From the NCBI RefSeq assembly GCF_014256275.1, contig NZ_JACCFE010000002.1, positions 5,746,001-5,810,000 of the forward strand: a stretch of DNA of 64,000 bases, written 5' to 3'. Origin of the DNA: Rhodococcus sp. 4CII. Its GTDB lineage: Bacteria > Actinomycetota > Actinomycetes > Mycobacteriales > Mycobacteriaceae. This document shows positions 34,758 through 44,353 of the stretch, one piece after another. The notes beneath the pieces were generated by a model. That model was not told where the DNA came from and did no database searches. It saw only the letters and a program-made list of their open reading frames with translations. Every line of letters begins with the position of its first letter. Position 1 is the stretch's first letter. The position numbers were made by a program, and so were the translations under genes.

Positions 34758-36704
34758 ATGTCCACCTACTTTCAGCCCCGGAAATACCCGGCGACGGATT
34801 TCGACTCGACCACCGCGACCGACGAGGCCCTGCCCGTCGTCGTCGTGGGCGCCGGACCGGTCGGGATGGGGGTCGCGCTCGGGCTCGCGCAGCGCGGCAT
34901 CCCGGTGACCGTACTCGAGGCCGCCGACCAGGTGTCGTTCGGCAGTCGCGCCATTTGTATCTCACGGCACAGCCTCGAGGTCGCGGCCCGGCTCGGCTTC
35001 GGACCGCAACTCGAGAAGATCGTGCTCCCCTGGGTGGGCGGTCGCAGTTTCTACCGCGACGAGCAGGTGCTGCACTTCGAGATGGCGCACGGCGAGCACG
35101 ACGTCCGCGGTCCCATGGTCAACGTGTCGCAGTCCGAGATCGAGCAGATCATGACCGACACGCTGCTCGAGCACCCGCTGATCACGTTCCACTGGTCGTC
35201 GAGCGTCGCCGGGGTCCTGCGGTCGGACGACGACGTGACACTCGACATCGACACCGCCTTCGGCAGGCGCCGGCTGCGCGCGCGGTGGGTGGTCGCGGCG
35301 GACGGTGGCCGCAGCCGCATGCGCGAGCTGGCCGGAATCCGGTTGCAGGGAAACAGCTATCAGGGAAACTACGTCATCGCCGACATCCACTGGGAATCGA
35401 CGCTGCCCGCCGAACGGATGGTGTGGTTCGACCCGCCGAGCAACCCCGGTTCGACGATCATCATGCATCAGCAGCCCCGCGACATCTGGCGCATCGACTA
35501 TCAGTTGGACAGCGCCGACGACGCCGAACTCGAGACGCAGGAAGACCGGATCCGTGACCGGATCACCCGGCACCTCGACTGGCTCGAGAACGACGTGCCG
35601 TGGACCCTCGAATGGCACGGCTTCTACCGCGCCCACGCGCTCGCGCTGGACGATTTCGCCCACGGCCGCATCCTGTTCGCCGGCGACGCCGCCCACCTGG
35701 TGCCGATCTTCGGTGTCCGCGGGCTGAACTCGGGAATGGAGGACGCCGAGACCCTCGCCTGGACGCTGGCCGCCGTCGTCCACGGCACCGCGGACGAGGC
35801 TCTGCTGCAGGCGTACTCGGTCGAGCGGCGCAGCGCCTGGCAGCAGAACGTGGACAACGCGGGCAAGTCGACGCTCATCATGTCGCCCGGCAGCCACGGC
35901 TACCGCACCACCCGCGACGCCGTCCTGGCACTGGCGACCGCCCGTCCGGAATTCGGTCACCTCATCAACCCGCGGCAGTCCAGCGCCACGCATGCGCACC
36001 TGTCCCCGCTGACGTGGCCGGTGGCCGAGGGCACGACCGGCGTGCTGCCCGGAGATCCGCTGGAGGACAGGCGCGTTCGCGTCGTCACCGCCGAGGGGTC
36101 GGTGGAGTCGTCGCTGAACCGGGTCCGCGGAACGGGTTTCGCGGTGCTCGGTGTCGGAGTGGATGCCGCGGTCGCCGACGTCGTCGCAGCCCACGCGGCC
36201 GCGCTGTCGACGGCGCTGTCGCCGGAGTCGGTGCGGGCGATCGTCGTCCCCGCACCCGGTGCGGTGGTGGACCCGGCGGCGGACCTGACGGTCCTGGACG
36301 ACCCCGACGGTGCGGTCGCGGCCGCTCTCGGCGCGTCCCCCGGCGAGTGCTTCGTCATCCGCCCGGACGGGCTCGTCCTGTGCCGGGTCCGCGACCTGTC
36401 GCTGCTCGGGGAGGTGCACGAGCACCTGAGTGCGGCGACCGCCCCCGCGGTGGGCGTCGTCCCCGCGCACACCGGCACGGCCGCGAGCCCGGAGGAACTG
36501 CTGCGCGAGAACGTATGGATGGGGCTGTCGGAGGCACTCGACCAGGCGGGCGAATCAGACCGCGAAGGGTTCCTGACCAGGCTCGCGTTGCTGCTCGGAT
36601 CGCAGTCGGGGCAGCGGGAGTTCGAGGAAGCGCTTGCCGCGGCCGCCCACGTGAGTGGCAATGTGTGCTCCGGCACTCCACGGCACCTACGTGCCGACGC
36701 TTAG
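34758..36704 (+). CDS. FAD-dependent aromatic hydroxylase, MhpA/phenol hydroxylase-like, 648 aa
   Basis: Class A flavin monooxygenase. FAD motif VVVGAGPVGMGVALGLAQRG is near residue 28. The DG motif is in RWVVAADGGRSRMRELAG and the GD motif in GRILFAGDAAHLVPIFGVRG. A C-terminal thioredoxin-like domain (about residues 420..600, ending in FVIRPDGLVLCRVRD) is as in phenol and 3-(3-hydroxyphenyl)propionate hydroxylases. It would hydroxylate a phenolic acid using NAD(P)H and O2. No ring-cleavage enzyme is beside it; the next gene, nine bases on, is a dihydroxyacetone kinase, which is unusual. Confidence 0.88.
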   Translation: MSTYFQPRKYPATDFDSTTATDEALPVVVVGAGPVGMGVALGLAQRGIPVTVLEAADQVSFGSRAICISRHSLEVAARLGFGPQLEKIVLPWVGGRSFYRDEQVLHFEMAHGEHDVRGPMVNVSQSEIEQIMTDTLLEHPLITFHWSSSVAGVLRSDDDVTLDIDTAFGRRRLRARWVVAADGGRSRMRELAGIRLQGNSYQGNYVIADIHWESTLPAERMVWFDPPSNPGSTIIMHQQPRDIWRIDYQLDSADDAELETQEDRIRDRITRHLDWLENDVPWTLEWHGFYRAHALALDDFAHGRILFAGDAAHLVPIFGVRGLNSGMEDAETLAWTLAAVVHGTADEALLQAYSVERRSAWQQNVDNAGKSTLIMSPGSHGYRTTRDAVLALATARPEFGHLINPRQSSATHAHLSPLTWPVAEGTTGVLPGDPLEDRRVRVVTAEGSVESSLNRVRGTGFAVLGVGVDAAVADVVAAHAAALSTALSPESVRAIVVPAPGAVVDPAADLTVLDDPDGAVAAALGASPGECFVIRPDGLVLCRVRDLSLLGEVHEHLSAATAPAVGVVPAHTGTAASPEELLRENVWMGLSEALDQAGESDREGFLTRLALLLGSQSGQREFEEALAAAAHVSGNVCSGTPRHLRADA

Positions 36705-36713
36705 CCTGGGAGC

Positions 36714-38447
36714 ATGGCGCACCCACAGTTCCTGAACTCGCCCAAGTCCTTCGTCGTCGACGCGCTCCGCGGGGCCGTCGCCACCACCGACGACCTCGAA
36801 TGGCATCCGGAACCGGGTTATCTGACGCGGCGGGAACCGTTGCCGTCCGGGCAGGTCGCGTTGCTGTCGGGCGGTGGGTCCGGGCACGAACCGCTGCACG
36901 CGGGGTTCGTCGGCCGGGGCATGCTCACCGGGGCGTGCCCCGGCCTGATCTTCAGCTCACCCAACGCGCTGCAGGTGCGGGCCGCCACCCGGGCCGTCGA
37001 CGCGGGTGGCGGCGTCGTGCACATCGTGAAGAACTACACCGGCGACGTCCTGAACTTCCGCATCGCCGGCGATCTGGCGGCGGAGGACGGCATCACGGTG
37101 GAGCGCGTTCTCGTCGACGACGACGTGGCCTCCGAGCGGGAGGACGGTCCGGGCCGCCGCGGCACAGCGGCCACGATCGCCGTCGAGAAGGTCTGCGGCG
37201 CTTCGGCCGAACGCGGCGACGACCTCGCCACCGTCGCGGAACTCGGGCGACGCACCGCCCGGAATTCCCGCAGCATGGCGGTCGCCCTGCGGCCGTGCAC
37301 CCTGCCCGGGGCGAAATCCCCGTCGTTCGACCTCCCGGACGGCGAGATCGAACTGGGGATCGGCATCCACGGCGAACGCGGAACCGAACGGGTGGAGGCG
37401 ATGCCCGCCGCCGAACTGGTCCGCCTGCTCACCGACCCCGTCCTCGCCTCGCTCGGCGTGCAGCGGGGGGAGCAGGTGATCGCGATCGTCAACGGGCTCG
37501 GCGCGGCCCACCCGCTCGAACTGCAACTGCTGTTCGGTGAGCTCGCCGACTACCTCGCCGAGCGGGAAGTGGTGATTCGCCGCTCCCTGGTCGGCAGTTT
37601 CGTCACCGCCCTCGACATGGACGGCGCGTCCGTCACACTGGTGCGCTGCGACGACCAGCTCCTCGAGCTGTGGGACGCCCCGACCGCGGCGCCGGGGTGG
37701 CCCAACGCCCCGGCCGGTGAATTCCGCGGCGTCCCCGACGCATCCGGGATGCAGTTCCGATCGCAGGTCGCATCACGCGAGGACGAGGCGGAGGTGCCCG
37801 GCACCGACGGCGCGCTCGGCCGTGCGGCGGTGGGCAGATGGATCGGCGCATTCGTGGAGAAGGTGCTCGCCGAGGAGCCCGACCTCACCGACCTCGACCG
37901 CCGCGCCGGTGACGGCGACTTCGGCACCAACATGGTGGCGGCACTCGACCATGTCGACGTCGGGAAGATCCGCGACATCTACGCCCCGGCGACGGTGTTC
38001 GAGTCGCTGTCCGATGCCTATCTCGGGCACGCCGGAGGCACGTCGGGGGCACTGTTCGGGGTCTGGTTCCGGCAGTTCTACCGGACGGCCGCGGACGCGC
38101 CGCACGGTCTGGATCTGGCCGCGATCACCGCGGCGGCGCGCGCCGGCCTCGATGCCGTCCAGGAACTCGGCGGCGCGCAACCCGGGGACAAGACCATGAT
38201 CGACGCGATCGCCCCCGCCGTCGCCGCCCTCGAATCGGCCGTCGCCACCGGGAGCAGTCCGACCGACGGTCTGGCCGAGGCCGCAGAGGCCGCCGCCCGC
38301 GGGGCCGAGGCCACCGCCGGCATCACCGCGAGGCGCGGCCGGGCCAGCTACATCGGCGAGGCGGCGCGCGGCGTCGTGGACCCCGGTGCGCTGGTGCTGT
38401 CGTGGCTGTTCGCCGAGGCCGCGGACGCGGCCCGCGCGGTCGGGTAG
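36714..38447 (+). CDS. Dihydroxyacetone kinase, fused DhaK-DhaL, 577 aa
   Basis: ATP-dependent phosphorylation of dihydroxyacetone or a similar short ketose. The DhaK half (about 1..330) has GGGSGHEP (residues 53..60), VKNYTGD and the substrate-binding His219 in GIGIHGERG. The DhaL half (about 370..577) has the Mg-ATP motif RRAGDGDFGTNM and GGTSGALFG. The fused form is the ATP-using type rather than the phosphotransferase-linked type. It is placed nine bases after a flavin hydroxylase. It may phosphorylate a C3-C4 product of that pathway or of an unrelated polyol. Confidence 0.92.
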   Translation: MAHPQFLNSPKSFVVDALRGAVATTDDLEWHPEPGYLTRREPLPSGQVALLSGGGSGHEPLHAGFVGRGMLTGACPGLIFSSPNALQVRAATRAVDAGGGVVHIVKNYTGDVLNFRIAGDLAAEDGITVERVLVDDDVASEREDGPGRRGTAATIAVEKVCGASAERGDDLATVAELGRRTARNSRSMAVALRPCTLPGAKSPSFDLPDGEIELGIGIHGERGTERVEAMPAAELVRLLTDPVLASLGVQRGEQVIAIVNGLGAAHPLELQLLFGELADYLAEREVVIRRSLVGSFVTALDMDGASVTLVRCDDQLLELWDAPTAAPGWPNAPAGEFRGVPDASGMQFRSQVASREDEAEVPGTDGALGRAAVGRWIGAFVEKVLAEEPDLTDLDRRAGDGDFGTNMVAALDHVDVGKIRDIYAPATVFESLSDAYLGHAGGTSGALFGVWFRQFYRTAADAPHGLDLAAITAAARAGLDAVQELGGAQPGDKTMIDAIAPAVAALESAVATGSSPTDGLAEAAEAAARGAEATAGITARRGRASYIGEAARGVVDPGALVLSWLFAEAADAARAVG

Positions 38448-38496
38448 TCACACTTCCCCGACCAGGCACGTATGGTGAGGAGAAGAACGCCGAGTC

Positions 38497-39366
38497 GTGC
38501 TGCGCAAACCCGTCGCCACACCTCTCTCCACCTGCGTACGGGACGCAGAATCAGGGACGGACACGTACACAGTGGAAGACACCGCCAGCCGGGGAATCCA
38601 GGCCTTCATCGCCGATGTCGTGGAGCGGGGCGGCAAGGCAGTCCGGCTCACCCACTCGCGACGCAACCCCGTCCAGGTCTGGGGCGACGACGGCACCAGT
38701 TGCATCGTGCGGGTGCGCTCCAAGCTGAGCGGCGACTGGCAGGCCCGTAAACAGGACGAATCGCTCGACGACGACGACACCGGTTCGCAGTTCTGGGTGT
38801 TCGTGGATCTCGCGAGCACCCCCGAGGAGTTCTTCATCGTGCCTTCCGCCGAGGTCGCGGACGACATCCGCGCCGAGGTCGATCTGTGGATGATGGACAC
38901 CCCCGGCCGCACGCGGACCGGGCATCACGCGATCCCGCTGAACCGGGTCGCGCACGGCCGCGGGCGTTGGGACCTGCTCGGCCTGGCGGGGGACAAGGAC
39001 CCCAGCCGCTACAGCGACGCGCAGCGTGCCACCACGGCGGCGACGCTGCGCGCGGACGCGGCCGCCGACGCCTCCGCCCGGAAGAAGCCGGCGAAGGCTG
39101 CCGCCGTGTCGGACGAACTGGTCGATACCCGAGTCGAAGTCGTCGCCGACTTCGAGGGGTACCGCCTGGTCGGACGATTCGACCCCGACACCCGTTCGCT
39201 GGAGATCATGCGCGGCCCGATGCAGGGCCGGCGGTTCCCCGACCCGACGACGGCGGCGGGTGCCGTTGCCAGTCACATCAGCGGCGACGTCGAGACCTAC
39301 GACGGGTGGGACTTCTGGCGCACCGAGCAGGGTGATCGAATTCCATTGGGGCAGAACAGTATCTGA
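38497..39366 (+). CDS. Hypothetical protein, 289 aa, two-part
   Basis: I do not recognise a named enzyme. The N-terminal half (FIADVVERGGKAVRL, VRSKLSGDWQARK, FWVFVDLASTPEEFFIVPS) resembles a domain seen in nuclease- and restriction-associated hypothetical proteins. An Ala/Lys-rich linker follows (around residues 190..205). The C-terminal FPDPTTAAGAVASHISG, with GWDFWR after it, looks like the small RAMA/DUF2924-type module with the SPS..AA..NGW..W pattern. GTG 38497 has a GAGGAG site about 15 bases upstream; GTG near 38571 is another candidate start. It stands alone between the kinase and the P-type ATPase. Confidence 0.65.
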   Translation: MLRKPVATPLSTCVRDAESGTDTYTVEDTASRGIQAFIADVVERGGKAVRLTHSRRNPVQVWGDDGTSCIVRVRSKLSGDWQARKQDESLDDDDTGSQFWVFVDLASTPEEFFIVPSAEVADDIRAEVDLWMMDTPGRTRTGHHAIPLNRVAHGRGRWDLLGLAGDKDPSRYSDAQRATTAATLRADAAADASARKKPAKAAAVSDELVDTRVEVVADFEGYRLVGRFDPDTRSLEIMRGPMQGRRFPDPTTAAGAVASHISGDVETYDGWDFWRTEQGDRIPLGQNSI

Positions 39367-39432
39367 GGTTTGCTGAGAGTTCCCTGAATACGTTCCGGTG
39401 CGAGGCGGTTGAGAATATCCTGGGGTGGGTAC

Positions 39433-39448
39433 CGCGGTCATGACCGCG
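39433..39448. promoter_or_regulatory. Perfect 16-bp palindrome upstream of the P-type ATPase
   Basis: CGCGGTCATGACCGCG reads the same on both strands. It lies about 41 bases before the ATPase start and just after a possible -10-like AATATCCT. It is a strong candidate operator, perhaps for a metal or stress sensor that is not encoded beside it. Confidence 0.5.
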
Positions 39449-39489
39449 CCGATGTCGGCGGCGCCGGTGGCCACGGCCGATGGGAGCTC

Positions 39490-42400
39490 ATGATGCAAAT
39501 CGCCGACGGCGCGGTCGGGTATCTCCGCACCGCCGCGTCGCTGCCGGTGCGTGGCGCCGGATTCGGTCTCGGGGTGGCGACCTACGGGGGCGCCGTGGCC
39601 GCGGATCTCGTGGCCACCACCACCCGGACGGCGACGCAGCTGGCCGGCGAGCTGATGGGGGGAACCCCGGTCAGACGGACCAGTACCCACCACGGTCGCG
39701 CCTGGATCGAGGTCCGCGGACTCGAGGGGGCCCGCGGCGACGACGTGGCCGCGGGGGTTCTCGCTGCCGTCCGCAGCCTCGACGGCGTGGACCGGGCGGA
39801 ACTCAACCGGTCGTTGTCCCGGCTGATCGTGACCGTCGGCGCGAGCGGACCGTCGGTGGCCGAGCTGTGCACCGTGATCGCCGGCGCCGAGGATAGGGCC
39901 CGCCCGTCGGTCCCGGACGCCGCCGGCGACCGTTCGAAGGAACTTCCCGGCGACGACGTGACGCTCGCCGAACGGTCCCTCGCACTGGCCGCCGTGACGA
40001 CCGGGTTCGTCGCGGCGCTCGCCGGCCGCCTGATTCCGATCCCCGGCCTGCCCTGGCCGGTGCCGGCCGCGGCGGTCACCTTCGTCAACTACCAGCCGCG
40101 CCTGCGCGGGATGGTCGAGGACCGGCTCGGACCGGACGCCGCCGAACTGCTGCTCGCCACCGCGCAGGCGGCCGGCGACGTGGTGCGGCAGGCGCCCGCG
40201 TCGCTCGCCGTAGACATGGTTTTGCGGTCGGCGATCACGGCCGAGGCCTGGTCGGGCCGACGCGCATGGCGGCGGCGTGAACCCGAATTGGCGCGGAACC
40301 CTTCCGACGACACCGACCGCGTCGCAATCCCTCGCGACCGTACGTCGGGACCGCTGGAGCGGGACGCAGACCGCGCGGCGGTCGCCCAGTTGGTGGGGGC
40401 GACGGCGGTGGGGGCAGCCACTCGCAGCGTGGCGGGCGCCGCGGACGCGGCTCTGGTTGCCGCACCGAAGGCGGCGCGCACCGCCCGTGAGGTGTTCGCC
40501 GCCACGCTCGGCCGCGGACTCGCCGATCGCCACGACGTGCTCACGCTGCGTCCCCGAGCGCTGCGCTGCCTGGACCGTATCGACGCCGTGGTCGTCGACC
40601 CCGACGTTCTGCACACGTCCGAGCTCCGGGTCAGCGCGATCCGCGCGGTCCGCGATTCCGACCGGACCCGGGTGTGGGAGGCTGCCCGATCCGCTGTGGA
40701 CGCCGGTGCCCTCGGAGCGGGCTGGCACGCGCTGGGAGAGCTTCCGGATGATCTCGCCGCGGCAGCCGAGGACGACGACGCCGCCGTGCTCGTGACCCCC
40801 GCCCACCACTCGCACGCGGCGGCCGTGCTCGCGCAGGCGCGGACGTCGGGAGCGCAGGTGGTGTCGGTGGACGTGGACACCCTCGGTGGTCTCCGCTCCG
40901 CCTTCGACGACCTGTTCCCGGCGAGCGGGTCACAGGACGCGGACCTCCGCGATGCGGTCGCGGCGCTTCGGGCGAAAGGCGCGACCGTTGCGGTGCTGGC
41001 GGTCCGGGCCCCACTCGCCCTGGCCGCCGCGGATGTCGGCATCGGCGTCCTCGCCGCCGATGCCCCGCCGCCCTGGCCGGCGGATCTCCTCGTCGACGAT
41101 CTCGTCGTGGCCTGGCGGGTGCTGCGATCGCTGCCGGACGCGAGGACCGCGAGCAGGCGCGGCGTGGAAATCGCGACGGCGTCGTCGATACTCGGCGCGC
41201 TCCTCATGCTGCCGGGAGTGCGCGGCCGCGGACCCGGACCCGTGACGGTCGGGGCGGCGGCCGGAGTGTGGACGGGACATTCCCTTGCACGCGGCGTGCT
41301 GCGGGCCCCGGCCCCGGCCGCGGCGCCGGTCCACGCGTGGCACGAGATGCCGGTTCCGGACGTGCGCCGGCTGCTGCCCGCACGTGAGGACGAGGGGATC
41401 GGCGGCGCGCGGCGTCGCTCGGTGAACCTCGTGCTGGGCCCGGTCGCGGTGATCGAGCGGCTCACCGCATGGCCGGTCGGGCTGGCCTGGGACTTCGGCC
41501 GGGCCATGCGCACCGAGCTGTCCGACCCGCTGACGCCGGTGCTCGCCACCGGGTCGGCGGCGAGCGCGCTGCTCGGGTCGCCGGTGGACGCGGTGCTCGT
41601 GGGCTCCGTCCTCGTCGGCAATGCCGCGCTGTCCGCGGTGCAACGTCTGCATGCGGAACGCCTGCTCAACCGGTTGCTGGCGGCGGGGGATCCGCCCGCA
41701 CACCGGATCGTCGGAGTTCCCGAACACCGGGTGTCGGAACGGGTGGAGGCTTCGCGGTTGCGGCCCGGGGACGTGATCGAGATCGGTCCCGGCGAGGTGG
41801 TGCCCGCCGACGGCCGGGTGGTCGAGTCCGCCGGTGTCGAGGTCGACGAGTCGTCTCTCACCGGGGAATCCCTGCCGGTGGTCAAACAGACGTCGGCCAC
41901 TCCGGGTGCGCCGCTCAGCGAACGCGCCTGCATGGTGTTCGCGGGAAGCACCGTCCTCACCGGCACGGCGACCGCGATCGTCACCGCGGTGGGCGGGACG
42001 ACGGAAGCGGGCCGCGCCGGCGCCCTCACTCCCGCGGGCGCGTCGCACGTGGGTCTGCAGGCGCAGCTCAGGACGCTCACCGACCGGGTCCTGCCCGTCA
42101 GCGTCGGCGGCGGTGCGCTGGTTACCGCCGTCGGGTTCCTGCGCGGCACCGGACTGCGGCAGGCGGTCACCAGTGGTGTCGCGGTCGCGGTGGCGGCCGT
42201 CCCCGAGGGACTGCCGCTTGTCGCGACACTCGCGCAGCAGGCCGCCGCACGCAGGCTGACGAGGTCGGACGCGTTGGTGCGGGCACCGCGTTCGGTCGAA
42301 GCGCTGGGCCGGGTCGACGTGGTGTGCTTCGACAAGACCGGCACGCTCAGCGAGAACCGGCTGCGGGTGGTCCGCGCCGTCCCGCACCCGGGTCACGACC

Positions 42401-44052
42401 GCGAGGAGGTGCTCGCCTGCGCGGCCCGCAGTGCCGTGACACCCGACGGACGTCCGGCCGCACACGCAACCGACGCCGCGATCGCCGAGGCGGCGGCGGA
42501 CCTTGCCCCGGAGGACGGCGAGCACATCCACCTCCCGTTCCGATCCGGGCGGCCGTACTCCGCTGCGCTGTCGGGCACGCACCTGTCGTTGAAGGGTGCG
42601 CCGGAGGTCGTGCTCGAGGCCTGCGCCGGAATCGACGCCGACGAGGTGCACGACACCGTCGTCGGCATGGCCGCGGACGGGCTCCGTGTCATCGCCGTCG
42701 CCCGCCGAACCGTCACGCCCTTCCAGGCGCGCCGCGCGGCCGCCGACACCGCGGTCCTGGACGAGCTCTGCGGTGCCGAACTGGAATTCGTCGGACTGCT
42801 CGGGCTGGCAGACACCCCGCGACCGGAAGCGGCCGGACTGCTGCCGGAGTTGGAACGGCTGCAGGTCGGGGTCCGGCTGATCACCGGCGACCATCCCGTG
42901 ACCGCGACCGCCATCACGAGAGAACTGGGACTGCCGGTGTCGGCCGAGCAGGTGATCAGTGGGACGGCCTGGGACGCGTTGTCGCACCGGGGTCAGGAGA
43001 ATGCCGTCGAGAAGTGCGTTGTCTTCGCCCGCATGTCCCCGGAGAACAAGGTGCAGATCGTGCAGACCCTCGAACGGGTGGGACACGTCTGCGCCATGGT
43101 CGGCGACGGCGCGAACGATGCGGCGGCGATCCGGGCCGCCAGCGTGGGCATCGGGGTCAGCTCCCGCGGCAGCGACCCGGCCCGGAGCGCCGCGGACGTC
43201 GTGCTGCTCGACGGCCGCGTCGACGCGCTGCTCGACGCCCTGGACGAGGGTCGCCAACTGTGGCGGCGGGTGCAGGCGGGAGTGTCGGTACTGCTCGGCG
43301 GGAACGCGGGGGAGGTGGCGTTCGCCCTGGTCGGTAGTGCGATCGCCGGACGGTCGCCGCTGACCGCGCGCCAGCTCCTGCTGGTGAACGTGCTCACGGA
43401 CGCGCTGCCGGCGGCCGCGCTCGCGGTGAGTCCGCCCAACGAGCGGGCTCGAGGCGAGGGCCGCGGCCCGGACAGTGCCGCGCTGTGGCGGACCGTCGCG
43501 ATCCGCGGCACGGCCACGGCGGCTGGTGCGACGACGGCATGGGCGCTGGCGAGCGTGACGGGCAGGCAACGCCGGGCGTCGACGGTCGGGCTGGTGGCAC
43601 TGGTCGGCACCCAGCTCGGGCAGACGCTCATCGATTCGCGAAGCCCGCTCGTCGTGCTCACTGCGGGCGGTTCACTCGTCGCGCTCACCGTCATGGTCAG
43701 CACGCCCGGCGTCAGTCAGCTCCTGGGGTGCACCCCGCTCGGGCCGCTCGGTTGGGCCCAGGCGCTGGGGTGCGCGGGCGCCGCGACCGCGGCCGCCGCC
43801 CTCGCACCGGGGTTGCTGGAAAAGTTCGCGGGCGATCAGTCGACGATCTCGATCACACCCGCCCGGAGCAGCACGGCGTACACCTCCCGCAGCGGTGGAG
43901 TCAGCACCCGGGTCACCGCGCCGGTGAACGGGTCCGATGCAGCGGAGAAGACACCAACGGCGGTTTGGGCGACGGAACTCAGCACGCCTGCAACGGTCCG
44001 CGATCAAGGTGGCGCACAGGGAAACGGCACGGACAAGGGAGACGAACGATGA
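39490..44052 (+). CDS. Giant P-type cation ATPase, CtpI-like, 1520 aa
   Basis: Membrane pump with a very long N-terminal extension. Residues 1..about 640 hold degenerate HMA-like and regulatory segments with Ala-rich helices. Then comes a standard core: TGES at 791..794, PEGL at 905..908, phosphorylated Asp948 in DKTGT, and GDGAND at 1205..1210, then four to six C-terminal spans. PEGL instead of CPx points to a Ca2+/Mg2+-type pump rather than heavy metals. Size and order match mycobacterial CtpI. ATG 39490 has GGGAGC upstream; ATG 39493 is also possible. It overlaps a small membrane protein gene by ATGA. Confidence 0.9.
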   Translation: MMQIADGAVGYLRTAASLPVRGAGFGLGVATYGGAVAADLVATTTRTATQLAGELMGGTPVRRTSTHHGRAWIEVRGLEGARGDDVAAGVLAAVRSLDGVDRAELNRSLSRLIVTVGASGPSVAELCTVIAGAEDRARPSVPDAAGDRSKELPGDDVTLAERSLALAAVTTGFVAALAGRLIPIPGLPWPVPAAAVTFVNYQPRLRGMVEDRLGPDAAELLLATAQAAGDVVRQAPASLAVDMVLRSAITAEAWSGRRAWRRREPELARNPSDDTDRVAIPRDRTSGPLERDADRAAVAQLVGATAVGAATRSVAGAADAALVAAPKAARTAREVFAATLGRGLADRHDVLTLRPRALRCLDRIDAVVVDPDVLHTSELRVSAIRAVRDSDRTRVWEAARSAVDAGALGAGWHALGELPDDLAAAAEDDDAAVLVTPAHHSHAAAVLAQARTSGAQVVSVDVDTLGGLRSAFDDLFPASGSQDADLRDAVAALRAKGATVAVLAVRAPLALAAADVGIGVLAADAPPPWPADLLVDDLVVAWRVLRSLPDARTASRRGVEIATASSILGALLMLPGVRGRGPGPVTVGAAAGVWTGHSLARGVLRAPAPAAAPVHAWHEMPVPDVRRLLPAREDEGIGGARRRSVNLVLGPVAVIERLTAWPVGLAWDFGRAMRTELSDPLTPVLATGSAASALLGSPVDAVLVGSVLVGNAALSAVQRLHAERLLNRLLAAGDPPAHRIVGVPEHRVSERVEASRLRPGDVIEIGPGEVVPADGRVVESAGVEVDESSLTGESLPVVKQTSATPGAPLSERACMVFAGSTVLTGTATAIVTAVGGTTEAGRAGALTPAGASHVGLQAQLRTLTDRVLPVSVGGGALVTAVGFLRGTGLRQAVTSGVAVAVAAVPEGLPLVATLAQQAAARRLTRSDALVRAPRSVEALGRVDVVCFDKTGTLSENRLRVVRAVPHPGHDREEVLACAARSAVTPDGRPAAHATDAAIAEAAADLAPEDGEHIHLPFRSGRPYSAALSGTHLSLKGAPEVVLEACAGIDADEVHDTVVGMAADGLRVIAVARRTVTPFQARRAAADTAVLDELCGAELEFVGLLGLADTPRPEAAGLLPELERLQVGVRLITGDHPVTATAITRELGLPVSAEQVISGTAWDALSHRGQENAVEKCVVFARMSPENKVQIVQTLERVGHVCAMVGDGANDAAAIRAASVGIGVSSRGSDPARSAADVVLLDGRVDALLDALDEGRQLWRRVQAGVSVLLGGNAGEVAFALVGSAIAGRSPLTARQLLLVNVLTDALPAAALAVSPPNERARGEGRGPDSAALWRTVAIRGTATAAGATTAWALASVTGRQRRASTVGLVALVGTQLGQTLIDSRSPLVVLTAGGSLVALTVMVSTPGVSQLLGCTPLGPLGWAQALGCAGAATAAAALAPGLLEKFAGDQSTISITPARSSTAYTSRSGGVSTRVTAPVNGSDAAEKTPTAVWATELSTPATVRDQGGAQGNGTDKGDER

Positions 44053-44321
44053 CCCAACGAACGTCGGAGGCGGAGTCACAGAGCGACGCCGTGCAGCGGG
44101 TCCGCGAAGCCCGCAGCTTCGCGGTCCAGCTACCGGTCCTCGGCCGGGTGCCGCTGCCCCGCCCCGAGCAGTTGGCATTCTTCGCCGCGATCGGCCTGCT
44201 CGCCGCCGTCGAAATCATCGAATGGCCGGTTGCGCTGACCATCGCGGCAGGACACATCCTGATTACCGATCAGCACAACCGGGCCGTCCAGGAGATCGGG
44301 GAAGCCCTGGAAGGCGTCTGA
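44049..44321 (+). CDS. Small membrane protein coupled to the P-type ATPase, 90 aa
   Basis: The start overlaps the ATPase stop (ATGA). About 45 hydrophilic residues, including RSFAVQLPVLGRVPLPRP, lead into a hydrophobic hairpin, FFAAIGLLAAVEIIEWPVAL and TIAAGHILI, and a short charged tail. The function is unknown. Tight coupling suggests a subunit or regulator of the pump, like the tiny partners of other P-type ATPases. CtpI in mycobacteria also has a small neighbour as I recall, but homology is not shown here. Confidence 0.75.
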   Translation: MTQRTSEAESQSDAVQRVREARSFAVQLPVLGRVPLPRPEQLAFFAAIGLLAAVEIIEWPVALTIAAGHILITDQHNRAVQEIGEALEGV

Positions 44322-44353
44322 CACGGAAAGGCGTCCGACGCGGACGGACGGAA

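Noticed and set aside
40930..43569. An 879-codon minus-strand frame within the P-type ATPase
   Set aside because: The ATPase has every motif in the other strand; this is a codon-bias shadow.
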